A DNA stretch of 64,000 nucleotides from Pseudooceanicola marinus (GTDB taxonomy: Bacteria; Pseudomonadota; Alphaproteobacteria; Rhodobacterales; Rhodobacteraceae). The stretch covers positions 1-64,000 of the forward strand of contig NZ_JAIVMC010000004.1 in the NCBI RefSeq assembly GCF_020177265.1, written 5' to 3'. Shown one piece after another: positions 36,830 to 46,310 of this stretch. Within the stretch, counting starts at the first letter, position 1, and every line of letters begins with the position of its first letter. The notes under the pieces are model-generated. The model was not told where the DNA came from. It made no database searches and saw only the letters and a program-made list of their open reading frames with translations. Made by a program: the position numbers and the translations under genes.

Positions 36830-37591
36830 TCAGGCCAACGTGTCCTGCTGGAAGCGCCGGATCCAGTCGCGGCTTTCGTCGTCGCCCGCGTCGGGGACGT
36901 CTTCCGGGGCAGGGGCCGCCCCTTCCGCCGCAGCGGGGTCAAGGCCCAGGTCTGTCAGCAGCCGGGCGAGGACTCCTTCGGGATCGGCCGCCAGGTCGTC
37001 ATACTCCAGCAGAATCGGCTCGATGCCCTCGGAGGCGAACCAGCTCTCCCATGCGGCATCCATCTCGGCGAACTGTTCCATCTTCTCGGCGATCGCGATG
37101 CGGTCGTAGACGGGGATGCTGTCCGGGGCGGTGCCGTCGGTTTCGTTGCCCTCGGCATCCTCGTACCAGTAGCCGGTCTGCAGCGTGCGCAGCATCGACA
37201 CCGCGCGGCCCAGAAGGTCGGCGCGCCTCAGGTAGATGACCCGGTGGCGCCCCATGTCCGCCGCGATGCGGGCGGCGTCGTTTGGCTGGTCGGGTTGCAG
37301 GGCCTTCAGGGCAAGGCGGAAGGTTGCCAGGCTGCTGGGTTGCAGGCGCAGGGCGAAGATCCCGTCGCGGGTCCCCTTCGCGCGCGCCAGGCGATAGCCG
37401 TCACGGGCCAGCTCGGCCGCGGTGACATCGCCCGGCACCTCGGCCTCCATGCTGTGCAGCCGCGCCCGCATGCCCGCACCCCGCACGTAGGCGCCGGGCC
37501 ATCCCGCGACGCCGCTGTCACGCAGCATGTTGGTCAGCAGGGTCGCGCCGCTGCGCGGGGAGGAGCACAGGATATAGCCGTCAATCATCAC
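36830..37591 (-). CDS. Stf0-type sulfotransferase family protein
   Basis: A 253-residue PAPS-dependent sulfotransferase resembling Stf0 (trehalose 2-sulfotransferase). The 5'-phosphosulfate loop is LCSSPRSGATLL (8-19), RHRVIYLRRADLLGRAVS is the 3'-phosphate binding block, and Glu/Asp-rich segments follow. A C-terminal stretch (AAEGAAPAPEDVPDAGDDE) looks disordered. The acceptor is unknown: a sugar or surface glycan is likely. It interrupts the trpF-trpB pair on the opposite strand, so it is probably an insertion into that operon. Confidence 0.82.
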   Translation of the reverse strand: MMIDGYILCSSPRSGATLLTNMLRDSGVAGWPGAYVRGAGMRARLHSMEAEVPGDVTAAELARDGYRLARAKGTRDGIFALRLQPSSLATFRLALKALQPDQPNDAARIAADMGRHRVIYLRRADLLGRAVSMLRTLQTGYWYEDAEGNETDGTAPDSIPVYDRIAIAEKMEQFAEMDAAWESWFASEGIEPILLEYDDLAADPEGVLARLLTDLGLDPAAAEGAAPAPEDVPDAGDDESRDWIRRFQQDTLA

Positions 37592-37600
37592 CCTAACCTC

Positions 37601-37612
37601 GTTACTCGTAAC
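37601..37612. promoter_or_regulatory. 12-bp palindrome between sulfotransferase and trpB
   Basis: GTTACTCGTAAC is a 5-bp inverted repeat with a 2-base centre, lying 10 bases upstream of the sulfotransferase start. It could be an operator. It does not fit the Zur-like consensus of the other boxes. Confidence 0.35.
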
Positions 37613-37863
37613 ATCTCAGCTCGTATTTGAATCAACCTGAGGGCGTCTTGTGGCGGTTTTGTGGCACGGGGTCGGACGCAATGGGCTGGTCGGAGGGGCG
37701 GGGGCGCTGGCCCCTTGCGCGCAGGATTTGTCCGGCAAGGAGAAGGCCGGGCGCTGGTCCCCGTGCGGCGCCGAAGGGCCGTCAGCGTGGCGTTTCCCTT
37801 GCCCGGTGGGGTCCTTCCGGCTACATCAGGCGAAACCCCGCAGCCCGGAAACAGGAGCTTTCC

Positions 37864-39126
37864 ATGGACGATCTCATCAACAGCTTCATGACCGGCCCGG
37901 ACGAGAAGGGGCGCTTCGGCCTGCATGGCGGACGCTTCGTCAGCGAGACCCTGATGCCGCTGATCCTCGACCTGGAGGCCGAGTACGAGAAGGCCAAGAC
38001 CGACGACGATTTCTGGGCGGAGATGCGGGAACTCTGGACCCATTACGTGGGCCGTCCCTCGCCGCTGTATTACGCCGAGCGGATGACCGAGGAGCTGGGC
38101 GGCGCCAAGATCTACATGAAGCGCGAGGAGCTGAACCACACCGGCGCGCACAAGATCAACAACGTGCTGGGGCAGATCCTGCTGGCGCGGCGCATGGGCA
38201 AGACCCGGATCATCGCGGAAACCGGTGCGGGCCAGCACGGCGTGGCCACCGCCACCGTCTGCGCCAAGTTCGGGCTGAAGTGCATCGTCTACATGGGCGC
38301 CCACGACGTGAAGCGTCAGGCGCCCAACGTCTTCCGCATGCGCCTGCTGGGCGCCGAGGTGGTGCCCGTCAAATCCGGCCGCGGCACCCTGAAGGACGCG
38401 ATGAACGACGCGTTGCGCGACTGGGTGACCAACGTGCATGACACCTTTTACTGCATCGGCACCGTCGCCGGGCCGCACCCCTATCCGGCCATGGTCCGCG
38501 ATTTCCAGTCCGTGATCGGCCGCGAGACCCGCTGGCAGCTGGAAGAGCAGGAAGGCAAGGGCCGCCTGCCCGATACCGTCATCGCCTCGGTCGGCGGCGG
38601 GTCCAATGCCATGGGCCTCTTCTACCCCTTCCTCGACGACAAGGAGGTGGCGATCATCGGTGTCGAGGCCGGCGGCAAGGGTGTCGACGACCGGATGGAG
38701 CATTGCGCCTCGCTGACCGGCGGGCGTCCGGGCGTTCTGCACGGCAACCGGACCTACCTGCTGCAGGATGACGACGGGCAGATCCTGGAAGGCTACTCGA
38801 TCTCCGCCGGTCTGGATTATCCCGGCATCGGGCCTGAGCACAGCTGGCTGCACGACATCGGTCGGGCGCAATACGTCCCCGTCACCGACAAGGAGGCGCT
38901 GGACGCCTTCCAGATGTGCTGTCGGACGGAAGGGATCATCCCGGCGCTGGAAAGCTCCCACGCCGTGGCCCATGTGATGAAGATCGCGGGCGATCTGCCC
39001 AAGGACCACATCATCGTCATCAACCTGTCGGGCCGTGGCGACAAGGACATCTTCACGGTGGCCGACTACCTGGGCTTCGACATGACCGACACCGGCGGGG
39101 CCGCCGAGGGTCGCAAGGTCGAGTGA
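37864..39126 (+). CDS. trpB: tryptophan synthase beta chain
   Basis: PLP enzyme that joins indole and serine to tryptophan, working with TrpA. The 420-residue protein has the PLP lysine Lys97 in [10 protein letters not shown] and the phosphate loop [11 protein letters not shown] 37864 follows an AGGAG site, whereas the in-frame reading back to 37627 is unlike TrpB. trpA lies 8 kb away on the minus strand, so the two subunits are not co-transcribed here. The 272 bases upstream hold no clear leader peptide. Confidence 0.97.
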   Translation: MDDLINSFMTGPDEKGRFGLHGGRFVSETLMPLILDLEAEYEKAKTDDDFWAEMRELWTHYVGRPSPLYYAERMTEELGGAKIYMKREELNHTGAHKINNVLGQILLARRMGKTRIIAETGAGQHGVATATVCAKFGLKCIVYMGAHDVKRQAPNVFRMRLLGAEVVPVKSGRGTLKDAMNDALRDWVTNVHDTFYCIGTVAGPHPYPAMVRDFQSVIGRETRWQLEEQEGKGRLPDTVIASVGGGSNAMGLFYPFLDDKEVAIIGVEAGGKGVDDRMEHCASLTGGRPGVLHGNRTYLLQDDDGQILEGYSISAGLDYPGIGPEHSWLHDIGRAQYVPVTDKEALDAFQMCCRTEGIIPALESSHAVAHVMKIAGDLPKDHIIVINLSGRGDKDIFTVADYLGFDMTDTGGAAEGRKVE

Positions 39127-39154
39127 AGCGACGCCGGCCTGCCTGAAACCACTG

Positions 39155-39184
39155 CGACCCCGCCCCGGCGGGGTCGTTTCGTTT
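39155..39184 (+). terminator. trpB intrinsic terminator
   Basis: Arms CGACCCCGCC and GGCGGGGTCG pair over 10 bp with a 2-base loop, followed by TTTCGTTTC. Confidence 0.78.
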
Positions 39185-39270
39185 CGGCCCGTCCCTCTTC
39201 CGCCAAGGCAGGACTGGCCAAGGGGCAGGCGGGGCGGCAGACTGGCCGGACCCGAGAGGACGGAGGGGCG

Positions 39271-40032
39271 ATGAAGGCGAAGATCCGCGAGCTATACGAA
39301 GGCCACAGCGCGGCGGCGCATCGGTTCCGCTATGCCCTTCTGGCCTTCGATGCGGTGACGATCCTCTTCGTCATCGTCACCTCCTTCTTCCACCATGCGC
39401 GGGCGGTGGAGATCGCCGATGCGGTCTTCGGCGTGCTGATCCTGGCGGATTTCCTGGTGCGGGTCTGGCTGGAGCGTCGGCGCGGGCGGATGTTCCTGCG
39501 CCCGGCCACCTGGGCCGACATCGCGGCGCTGGTGTCCTTCCTGGCGCCGATCGCCGGCGAGGGGCTGGGTTTCCTGCGGATCCTGCGCACCCTGCGGCTG
39601 CTGCATGCCTATCAGACGCTGATCCGCCTGCGCCAGGATCTGCCCTTCTTCCGCGCCAACGAGGAAGTGGTGCTGGCCATCGTCAACCTGACGGTCTTCC
39701 TCTTCGTGATGACCGGGCTGATCTATGCCTCGCAATACGGGGTGAACCCGGACATCGGCAACTATGCCGATGCGCTGTACTTCACCGTGACCACGCTGAC
39801 CACGACGGGCTTCGGCGACATCACCCCGATGGGCACCTGGGGGCGGATGCTGGCCGTGGGGGTGATGATCTTCGGCGTGTCGCTGTTCCTGCGCCTGTTG
39901 CAGGTGCTGTTCCGCCCCACGAAGGTGCGTCACGAGTGCGCCCAGTGCGGGCTGCTGCTGCATGACCCGGACGCGGTGCATTGCAAGCATTGCGGCGCCC
40001 TGGTCCATATCCGCACCGACGGAGAGGTCTAG
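39271..40032 (+). CDS. voltage-gated potassium channel-like protein with C-terminal zinc ribbon
   Basis: A 253-residue ion channel of the VIC superfamily with six hydrophobic segments. An arginine-bearing S4 (LRILRTLRLLHAY, about 104-114) is present, and the selectivity filter is TTTGFGD at 177-183, which indicates potassium. After the last helix the protein ends in a short zinc ribbon: Cys223, Cys226, Cys238 and Cys241 in two CxxC knuckles. Prokaryotic Kv-like channels usually end in other cytoplasmic domains, so the ribbon could tune gating to metal or redox state, which is inference. It is a single gene with its own upstream region. Confidence 0.87.
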   Translation: MKAKIRELYEGHSAAAHRFRYALLAFDAVTILFVIVTSFFHHARAVEIADAVFGVLILADFLVRVWLERRRGRMFLRPATWADIAALVSFLAPIAGEGLGFLRILRTLRLLHAYQTLIRLRQDLPFFRANEEVVLAIVNLTVFLFVMTGLIYASQYGVNPDIGNYADALYFTVTTLTTTGFGDITPMGTWGRMLAVGVMIFGVSLFLRLLQVLFRPTKVRHECAQCGLLLHDPDAVHCKHCGALVHIRTDGEV

Positions 40033-40077
40033 GCGCGCCGGGACCCGGGCGACAGGATCTGCCGCCCGGACGCGGGA

Positions 40078-40398
40078 TCAGCTCTCTTCGAGGAAGCTCT
40101 CGAAGCCCTCGAAGCTGGGCGGGCCCATCAGGGCGTCCTTGGTCTTGCTGTTGCCGGCGTTCTTGTGCGCATCGCGGAACTGCTCGGACTTGGTCCAGGC
40201 CTCGAAGGCCTCCTTGCTGTCCCAGACGGTGTGGGAGGAATAGAGCCGGTGATCCTCGGCCTCGGGGCCGCGCAGCATGCGGAATTCGACGAAGCCGGGC
40301 ATCTCCTTCAGGCGGCTTTCGCGGGTGGCCCAGATGTCCTCGAAGGCGGCTTCGTGGCCGGGGCGCACCTTGAATCGGTTCATGGCAATGAAGGTCAT
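40078..40398 (-). CDS. antibiotic biosynthesis monooxygenase-fold protein, IsdG/HmoA-like
   Basis: A 106-residue ferredoxin-like ABM-fold protein. Asn7, Trp68 and His78 match the heme-oxygenase triad of IsdG/IsdI (Asn, Trp, His with 10 residues between Trp and His), which points to heme degradation rather than antibiotic synthesis. [19 protein letters not shown] is typical of HmoA-like proteins. It would open the heme ring to free iron. It has no iron-uptake neighbours here. Confidence 0.78.
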   Translation of the reverse strand: MTFIAMNRFKVRPGHEAAFEDIWATRESRLKEMPGFVEFRMLRGPEAEDHRLYSSHTVWDSKEAFEAWTKSEQFRDAHKNAGNSKTKDALMGPPSFEGFESFLEES

Positions 40399-40690
40399 GT
40401 CGTGTCTTTCGCTGATATGGGGGGAGGAGCGGGCAGGACGCGACAGGGCGCCGGGCTGGCATCAGCTGCGATATGGACCCAGGCGCGCCGCAGGGTCAAG
40501 GGCAGGGGGTGCGGCCCGCTGCCACCCGGGCGCAGGGACGGGGGAGAGGGGCCAAAACGCGCCATGTGCGGCGCAGAACGTACCAAGGGGCGAATCCCGC
40601 TTCCCTTCGCGCAGGAATCCGTGTAAGCGCGCGGAACTTGAACGCGGGTATACAGCCTTGGAGGATACCCGCCCCATTAGGAGAATGAAA

Positions 40691-41320
40691 ATGGCTGGAG
40701 AAATTCCTGATCTCGTGGCCCAGGAACGTGCGGGGACGGGCAAGGGCGCCGCTCGCGCAGCGCGTCGCGCTGGCATGGTTCCTGGTGTCGTTTACGGTGG
40801 CGATGTTGAGCCCCTGGCAATCGAACTGCCCTTCAACGACCTGCTGACCCGCCTGAAGAAAGGCCGCTTCCTGGCGACCCTCTACAACCTGAAGGTTGAG
40901 GGCCAGGAAGACGTGCGCGTGATCTGCCGCGCCGTTCAGCGTGACGTCGTGAAGGACCTGCCGACCCACGTCGACTTCCTGCGTCTGCGTCGCACCACCC
41001 GCGTCAACCTGCACATCCCCGTCGAGTTCGTCGGCCACGAAGCGGCCCCCGGCCTGAAGCGTGGTGGCGTGCTGACCGTGGTGCGTGCCGACGTCGACCT
41101 GTCGGTCATCGCCGGTGACATCCCCGATCACATCACCGTCGACCTGACGGGCAAGCAGATCGGTGACACCATCACCATCAGCGAAGTGACCCTGCCCGAA
41201 GGCGTGAAGCCCACCATCGAGCGTGACTTCGTGATCGCCAACATCACCGCCCCCTCCGGCCTGGCCGCCCAGGACGATGCAGAGGACGAAGCGGAAACCG
41301 AAGAGGGCGGCGAGGAGTAA
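40691..41320 (+). CDS. rplY: 50S ribosomal protein L25/general stress protein Ctc
   Basis: A 209-residue 5S rRNA-binding protein of the long CTC type: an L25 domain (about 1-95, [21 protein letters not shown]) plus a beta C-terminal domain and an acidic tail of Glu/Asp. TAGGAGA at 40678-40684 is well placed for ATG 40691 and too close for the in-frame ATG at 40685. It is followed by a terminator and then pth, a common pairing. Confidence 0.95.
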   Translation: MAGEIPDLVAQERAGTGKGAARAARRAGMVPGVVYGGDVEPLAIELPFNDLLTRLKKGRFLATLYNLKVEGQEDVRVICRAVQRDVVKDLPTHVDFLRLRRTTRVNLHIPVEFVGHEAAPGLKRGGVLTVVRADVDLSVIAGDIPDHITVDLTGKQIGDTITISEVTLPEGVKPTIERDFVIANITAPSGLAAQDDAEDEAETEEGGEE

Positions 41321-41349
41321 TCCTCCCCTCCCATCGGGACCTGATGACA

Positions 41350-41389
41350 GACCCCCGCCCGGCGCAGTCCCGGCGGGGGTCTTGCGTTT
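41350..41389 (+). terminator. rplY intrinsic terminator
   Basis: GACCCCCGCC and GGCGGGGGTC pair over 10 bp with a 12-base loop, followed by TTGCGTTTC. Confidence 0.7.
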
Positions 41390-41467
41390 CAGGGGGCCGC
41401 CCGCCGCGCCCGGCTGGACCCGCCCCCACCCTTCCACTAGATATTGCCGGGCAGAAGGAGGGTTCCC

Positions 41468-42196
41468 ATGCAGCTTTTCGTCGGCCTCGGAAATCCCGGG
41501 GGCAAATACGCCGGCAACCGCCACAACATCGGTTTCATGGCGCTGGACCGGATCGCCGAAGATCACGGGTTCGGGCCATGGAAGGGCAAGTTCCAGGGCG
41601 AGATCACCGAGGGCCTGCTGGGGCGCGAGAAGGTGCTGCTGCTGAAGCCGATGACCTTCATGAACAACTCCGGCCAGTCGGTGGGCGAGGCCATGCGCTT
41701 CTACAAGCTGACGCCGGCGGATGTGACCGTCTTCCATGACGAGCTGGATTTGGCGCCGGGCAAGCTGCGGCTGAAACAGGGCGGCGGGCACGCGGGGCAT
41801 AACGGCCTGCGCTCCATCCATCAGCACATCGGGGCGGAGTACCAGCGGGTGCGTATGGGCGTGGGCCATCCAGGGCACAAGGACAAGGTGGCGCCCTACG
41901 TGCTGTCGGATTTCGCCAAGGCCGATCAGGGCTGGCTGGACGACGTGCTGCGCGGCTGCGCCGATGGCGCGCCGGAGCTGGCGGCGGGCGAGGGCGGCAA
42001 GTTCCAGAATGCCGTGGCCCTGCGGGTGAACCCGCCGCGCAACAAGGACAGTGCGACCGGCAAGGCGTCCGACAAGCCGGCCCCGGCCTCCGGCAGCCAG
42101 GCCGCTGCCGCCCAGAAGGCGCAGCAGATGAAGGCCGCCGCCGATGCCAGGGACCGCCGCACGCCTCTGCAGAAGCTGAAGGACAAGTTCCGGTGA
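41468..42196 (+). CDS. pth: peptidyl-tRNA hydrolase
   Basis: Releases peptides from prematurely dropped peptidyl-tRNAs. The 242-residue protein has GLGNPGGKYAGNRHNIGF with the catalytic His (RHN), KPMTFMNNSGQSV and HDELDLAPGKLRLKQGGGHAGHNG. It is longer than E. coli Pth (194) because of an Ala/Lys/Gln-rich tail of about 50 residues. A very strong AGAAGGAGG ribosome site precedes the ATG. Its stop overlaps the next gene (GTGA). Confidence 0.96.
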   Translation: MQLFVGLGNPGGKYAGNRHNIGFMALDRIAEDHGFGPWKGKFQGEITEGLLGREKVLLLKPMTFMNNSGQSVGEAMRFYKLTPADVTVFHDELDLAPGKLRLKQGGGHAGHNGLRSIHQHIGAEYQRVRMGVGHPGHKDKVAPYVLSDFAKADQGWLDDVLRGCADGAPELAAGEGGKFQNAVALRVNPPRNKDSATGKASDKPAPASGSQAAAAQKAQQMKAAADARDRRTPLQKLKDKFR

Positions 42197-43230
42197 CCGG
42201 CGCGGCCCCGGCCCCGTGGCAGGCGCATTTCCTGCACCAGGCCGAGGCCTGCGAGGGGCTGGGATCCGATTTCACCGCCGGGCTGCTGCGCCTGCTGTCA
42301 CAGCGGATGCGCGGCGGCGCCGTGGCCCGGCGGGTGGCCCACTGGGCGCCCGACCGGCTGGGGCCCGACGCGGTGGCCCTGCGGCTGGCCGGTGGCCTGC
42401 ACGCACTGGTCCTGATGGGCCGCGACCGGGCGCTGGCGGCGGTGTACCCGCCGTATCGCGTGGCGGATGAAGCGCTTTGGGAGGCTCTGGCCCCGGCGCT
42501 CATGACCCATGAGGCGCATCTGCTGCACTGGCTCGACAGCGCGCCGCAGACCAATGAGATCCGCCGCGCCGCCGGGCTGATCCTCGGCGCACAGGTCCTC
42601 GCGGCACGTTTTCCGGGCCTGCCGCTGAAACTGTCCGAACTGGGCGCTTCGGCGGGTCTGAATCTGGCCTTCGACCGCTACGCCTTGCAGGTCGGCGGTC
42701 AAAGCTGGGGCGCGCGTGATCCGGTGCTGACGCTCTCACCCGACTGGGAGGGGGCGCTGCCGCCCGAGGGCAGGTTCCAGGTGGCCGATGCCCGGGGGGT
42801 CGATCTGAATCCGCTTGATCCCGGCAAACCGGAGGACGTGCTGCGCCTGCGCAGCTACCTCTGGCCCGATCAGCCCGGGCGGCGCGCCTTGCTCGACGCG
42901 GCGCTGGCCGTGGCGGCGCCCCGCGTCGACCGGGGCGATGCGGCCGCCTGGCTGGCCGAACGGCTGGCGCCCCCGGCGGAAGGCCGGCTGCATCTGGTCT
43001 ATCACACCATCGCCTGGCAGTATTTCCCCGAGGTGACCAAGGCCGCCTGCCTCGCCGCGCTGGAGGCCGCCGGCGCCCGGGCGACCGAGGCGGCGCCCCT
43101 GGCGCGCCTGTCCTTCGAGGCGGACGGCAACCGCCCCGGGGCGCTTCTGCGGCTGACAACCTGGCCCGACGGCACGGTGCAGGTGCTGGGGCGGATGGAT
43201 TTCCACGGCCGCTGGTTGCACGCGGCCTGA
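42193..43230 (+). CDS. DUF2332 family protein
   Basis: A 345-residue protein of the DUF2332 family, recognised from NEIRRAAGLILGAQVLAARF, LSELGASAGLNLAFDRYA and LVYHTIAWQYFP. The glycine-rich LGASAGLNL looks like a Rossmann/SAM-binding loop, so a methyltransferase-like role is possible, but none is established. GTG 42193 overlaps the pth stop by 4 bases. Confidence 0.88.
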   Translation: MTGAAPAPWQAHFLHQAEACEGLGSDFTAGLLRLLSQRMRGGAVARRVAHWAPDRLGPDAVALRLAGGLHALVLMGRDRALAAVYPPYRVADEALWEALAPALMTHEAHLLHWLDSAPQTNEIRRAAGLILGAQVLAARFPGLPLKLSELGASAGLNLAFDRYALQVGGQSWGARDPVLTLSPDWEGALPPEGRFQVADARGVDLNPLDPGKPEDVLRLRSYLWPDQPGRRALLDAALAVAAPRVDRGDAAAWLAERLAPPAEGRLHLVYHTIAWQYFPEVTKAACLAALEAAGARATEAAPLARLSFEADGNRPGALLRLTTWPDGTVQVLGRMDFHGRWLHAA

Positions 43231-43295
43231 GCGCCCCCTCGCCGCAGGCCGCTCATGCTGTTAAACTGGGTCGGAATCCGGAAAGGAGCAGCGCC

Positions 43296-43697
43296 ATGGC
43301 CATGGACAAGGACCCCTCGATCAACGCCTTGGGCGGCGTGCTCGAACCCTGCTCGACCCATCCGATGACGGGCTTCTTCCGCAACGGCCAGTGCGACACC
43401 TGCGCCCAGGACCAGGGCAGCCACACGGTCTGCGCGGTGATGACCGCGGAATTCCTGGCCTATTCGAAATACGTCGGCAACGACCTCTCGACGCCCATCC
43501 CGCAGTTCAATTTCCCCGGCTTGCGCCCCGGCGACCGCTGGTGCCTTTGCGCCGCGCGGTTCCTGCAGGCCCATGACGAGGGCTGCGCCCCCCAGGTCCG
43601 GCTGGAGGCCACGCATATCCGCGCGCTGGAAGTCGTGCCCCTGGAGGTGCTGCAGCTCTACGACGACACCGGCGCCGGATCCGCGTCTGACCGGTAA
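43296..43697 (+). CDS. DUF2237 family protein
   Basis: A 133-residue protein of the DUF2237 family, recognised from LGGVLEPCSTHPMTGFFRNG, HTVCAVMTAEFLAYSKYVGNDL and GDRWCLCAARF. Six or so conserved cysteines could bind a metal. The function is unknown. A GGAGC-type ribosome site lies before the ATG, and a longer gap separates it from the DUF2332 gene, so it may have its own promoter. Confidence 0.9.
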   Translation: MAMDKDPSINALGGVLEPCSTHPMTGFFRNGQCDTCAQDQGSHTVCAVMTAEFLAYSKYVGNDLSTPIPQFNFPGLRPGDRWCLCAARFLQAHDEGCAPQVRLEATHIRALEVVPLEVLQLYDDTGAGSASDR

Positions 43698-43740
43698 CGC
43701 CCCGCGTGGCGGCGCCCTCCGCCTCTGTCTTCTCTTTGCA

Positions 43741-43793
43741 GGAAATATCCCGGGGGGAAGGCTCAGCCAGCTGAGGCGGGGGCAGAGCCCCCC
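43741..43793 (-). repeat. Rhodobacterales-type extragenic repeat, copy B
   Basis: On the minus strand: hairpin GGGGGC-3-GCCCCC, then a second hairpin CTCAGC-2-GCTGAG, then the tail CCCCCCGGGATATTTCC. The layout equals copy A at 25984-26035. The second stem differs in sequence but keeps its pairing. It lies between the convergent DUF2237 and lldD genes. Confidence 0.6.
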
Positions 43794-43821
43794 TCGCTCG
43801 CTTCGCCTTGGGCCCCGGCGC

Positions 43822-44988
43822 TCAGGCCGTCCAGCGGCCCGAGAAATCTTCCGGGATCAGCAGGTCGTCGCGGGTCATGTCGGTGATGCGGCGCTTGCCG
43901 CACAGTGCCATGGAGATGTCCATCTCCTTGGCGATCACCTGCAGCGCCTTTTCCACCCCCTCGCGGCCCATGGCGCCCAGCCCGTGGACGAAGGCGCGGC
44001 CGATGAAGGTCCCCGTGGCGCCCATCGACACGGCCTTCAGCACGTCCTGGCCTGACCGGATGCCGCTATCCAGATGCACCTCGACCTCGCCGCCTACGGC
44101 CTGCAGGATCGGGTCCAGCGCCCGGATCGAGCTGAGCGCGCCATCCTGCTGCCGTCCGCCGTGGTTCGACACCAGAATCGCGTCGCAGCCCACCTTGGCG
44201 GCCATCTTCGCATCCTCGGGGTCCAGGATCCCCTTCAGGATCACCTTGCCGCCCCACATCTCCTTGATCTGTTCGATCTTCTTCCAGTCGAGCCGCGGAT
44301 CGAACTGTTCCGAGGTCCAGGACATCAGCGACGAGGGATCGGTGATCCCGTCCACGTGGCCGACGATATTGCCGAAGCCGCGCCGTTTCGTCTGCAGCAT
44401 CTTCAGCCCCCAGGACCAGCGGGTCGCCAGGTCGGCCATGGATTTCGGGGTCAGCTTCGGTGGGGCCGAGAGGCCGTTCTTCAGGTCCATGTGCCGCTGG
44501 CCCAGGATCTGCAGGTCCAGCGTGATGACCAGCGCCGAACATTTCGCCGCCTTGGCCCGTTCGATCAGGCGGCGCAGGTAATCCTCGTCCTTCATCGTGT
44601 AGAGCTGGAACCAGAAGGGGGCCGAGGTGTTCTCGGCCACGTCCTCAATTGAACAGATCGACATGGTGGAGAGGGTGAAGGGCACGCCGAACTTCTCGGC
44701 CGCCTGCGCGGCCAGGATCTCGCCATCGGCGTGCTGCATCCCCGTCAGGCCGACAGGGGCCAGGGCCACGGGCATGGCGACCTTCTGACCGATCATCTCG
44801 GTCTCCAGGCTGCGGTTCGTCATGTCCACCGCGACCCGCTGTTTCAGGCGGATCTTCTGGAAGTCGGTGGTGTTCTCGCGGAAGGTCTGTTCCGTCCAGG
44901 AGCCGCTTTCGCAGTAGTCGTAGAACATCTTCGGCGTGCGCCGCTTGTGCAGGCGTTTCAGGTCGTCGATGCAGGTGATGACGGGCAT
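43822..44988 (-). CDS. lldD: FMN-dependent L-lactate dehydrogenase (LldD-type)
   Basis: A 388-residue FMN alpha-hydroxy-acid dehydrogenase that oxidises L-lactate to pyruvate and passes electrons to the respiratory chain. The substrate/FMN blocks ALAPVGLTGMQHADGE and the catalytic SNHGGRQQDGA with its histidine are present, followed by HLDSGIRSGQDVLKA. The neighbouring lldP or lldR genes are absent. A perfect TGCCGCG-A-CGCGGCA palindrome lies at 45033-45047 in its upstream region. Other alpha-hydroxy acids are possible substrates. Confidence 0.92.
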   Translation of the reverse strand: MPVITCIDDLKRLHKRRTPKMFYDYCESGSWTEQTFRENTTDFQKIRLKQRVAVDMTNRSLETEMIGQKVAMPVALAPVGLTGMQHADGEILAAQAAEKFGVPFTLSTMSICSIEDVAENTSAPFWFQLYTMKDEDYLRRLIERAKAAKCSALVITLDLQILGQRHMDLKNGLSAPPKLTPKSMADLATRWSWGLKMLQTKRRGFGNIVGHVDGITDPSSLMSWTSEQFDPRLDWKKIEQIKEMWGGKVILKGILDPEDAKMAAKVGCDAILVSNHGGRQQDGALSSIRALDPILQAVGGEVEVHLDSGIRSGQDVLKAVSMGATGTFIGRAFVHGLGAMGREGVEKALQVIAKEMDISMALCGKRRITDMTRDDLLIPEDFSGRWTA

Positions 44989-45032
44989 GGGCAGGCTCCC
45001 CGGGATAGGTGGTCAGGTTTTCTTACCAATCC

Positions 45033-45047
45033 TGCCGCGACGCGGCA
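45033..45047. promoter_or_regulatory. 15-bp palindrome upstream of lldD
   Basis: TGCCGCGACGCGGCA has 7-bp perfect arms around a single base, between the divergent lldD and transporter genes. It may be an operator or a GC-rich chance repeat. Confidence 0.3.
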
Positions 45048-45154
45048 AGGTGACAGGGGCGCACAGGCCCGGACACCCCCGCAAGAGCGGCAGAGATTGA
45101 CTTGGCCGCGCCGATGCCGCAGGCGAGAGCCGGACCAAAGATGGGGAGAGGCGC

Positions 45155-46126
45155 GTGAGCTTTCTGAAACGTATCGGGATCGACACCTACATGATCCTGC
45201 TGTTCGTCATGGTGCTGGCCGGCGCCCTGCTGCCCGCGCGCGGGATCGCCGCCGAAGGGCTGGGCATCGCCAGCTACTGGGCGGTCACGCTGCTGTTCTT
45301 CCTCTACGGGGCGAAGCTGGACCCGGGGTCGGTCCGGGCGGGGTTCCTGAACTGGCGGCTGCAGGGGCTGACCTTCGCTGCCACCTACCTGCTGTTCCCG
45401 GCGCTCGGGCTGCTGATGGCCGCGCTTTTCGGCGGGGTTCTGGGGCCGCAGATGACGACCGGGCTGCTGTTCCTGTCGATCCTGCCCTCCACGGTGCAAA
45501 GCTCCATCGCCTTCACCTCCATCGCCGGGGGCAACGTGCCCGCCGCCATCTGTGCCGCCTCGGTGTCGAACATGGTGGGGGTCGTGCTGACGCCCCTGCT
45601 GGCGGCGCTGGTGCTGCACCAGGAGGGCGGCGGCGTGTCGCTGGACGCGGTGATCCGCATTGGCGAACAGATCGTCCTGCCCTTCGTCATCGGCCAGTTG
45701 CTGCGCCGCTGGATCGGCGGTTTCGTCGCGCGTCACAAATTCCTGACGATGCTGGTGGACCGGGGCGCGATCCTGTTGATCGTCTATTCCGCCTTCAGCG
45801 CGGGCACCGTGGCGGGGCTGTGGACGCAGATCCCGGCGCTCAGCCTGGTGATCCTGCTGGCGGTGGTCTGGCTTTTCCTCGCGCTGGCCTTCGGGCTGAT
45901 GGCGGGGATGGGCCGGCGCTTCGGCCTGCCGGGGGAGGACCGGATCGTGCTGCTGTTCTGCGGCTCGACCAAGAGCCTGGCCAGCGGGCTGCCCATTGCC
46001 TCGGCCCTGTTCCCGGCGGCGGCCGTGGGCGCCATTGTCCTGCCGACGATGCTGTTCCACCTGTCGCAGCTGCTGCTGAGCTCCATCCTGGCGCAACGCT
46101 GGGCGCGCTCCCCGCTGCGTGACTGA
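45155..46126 (+). CDS. bile acid:sodium symporter family (SBF-like) transporter
   Basis: A 323-residue membrane protein with nine to ten helices, of the SBF-like group (PF13593, YfeH-like). Typical segments are LLFFLYGAKLDPGSV, SILPSTVQSSIAFTSIAGGN and LLFCGSTKSLASGLPIA. Substrates of this group are poorly known, so no compound is assigned. GTG 45155 follows a GGGGAGAG ribosome site. It diverges from lldD. Confidence 0.88.
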   Translation: MSFLKRIGIDTYMILLFVMVLAGALLPARGIAAEGLGIASYWAVTLLFFLYGAKLDPGSVRAGFLNWRLQGLTFAATYLLFPALGLLMAALFGGVLGPQMTTGLLFLSILPSTVQSSIAFTSIAGGNVPAAICAASVSNMVGVVLTPLLAALVLHQEGGGVSLDAVIRIGEQIVLPFVIGQLLRRWIGGFVARHKFLTMLVDRGAILLIVYSAFSAGTVAGLWTQIPALSLVILLAVVWLFLALAFGLMAGMGRRFGLPGEDRIVLLFCGSTKSLASGLPIASALFPAAAVGAIVLPTMLFHLSQLLLSSILAQRWARSPLRD

Positions 46127-46310
46127 GGCGCATTCGGCGCGCGCCCGGCGGGGGGCGCGCCCCGTTGGCGGGCCGAGATTGGGCCGGAATCACTCGAAAA
46201 ACCTGCATTTTCACCTGATTAGGGGGTGCCTTCGGGGCCACTGCGGCGCTGACCGGGCGCCCGGGCCGTGCTAGGCTGCGGCCGAACAGGTGTCAGATAC
46301 GAGGGGTCGA

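Noticed and set aside
37601-37612. GTTACTCGTAAC as a fourth Zur box
   Set aside because: It lacks the ATA/TAT core and has an even-length centre unlike the 13-bp boxes; the flanking genes have no zinc link.
37592-37863. Possible tryptophan leader peptide before trpB
   Set aside because: An in-frame run with scattered TGG codons exists, but there is no tandem Trp run, no ribosome site and no terminator hairpin.
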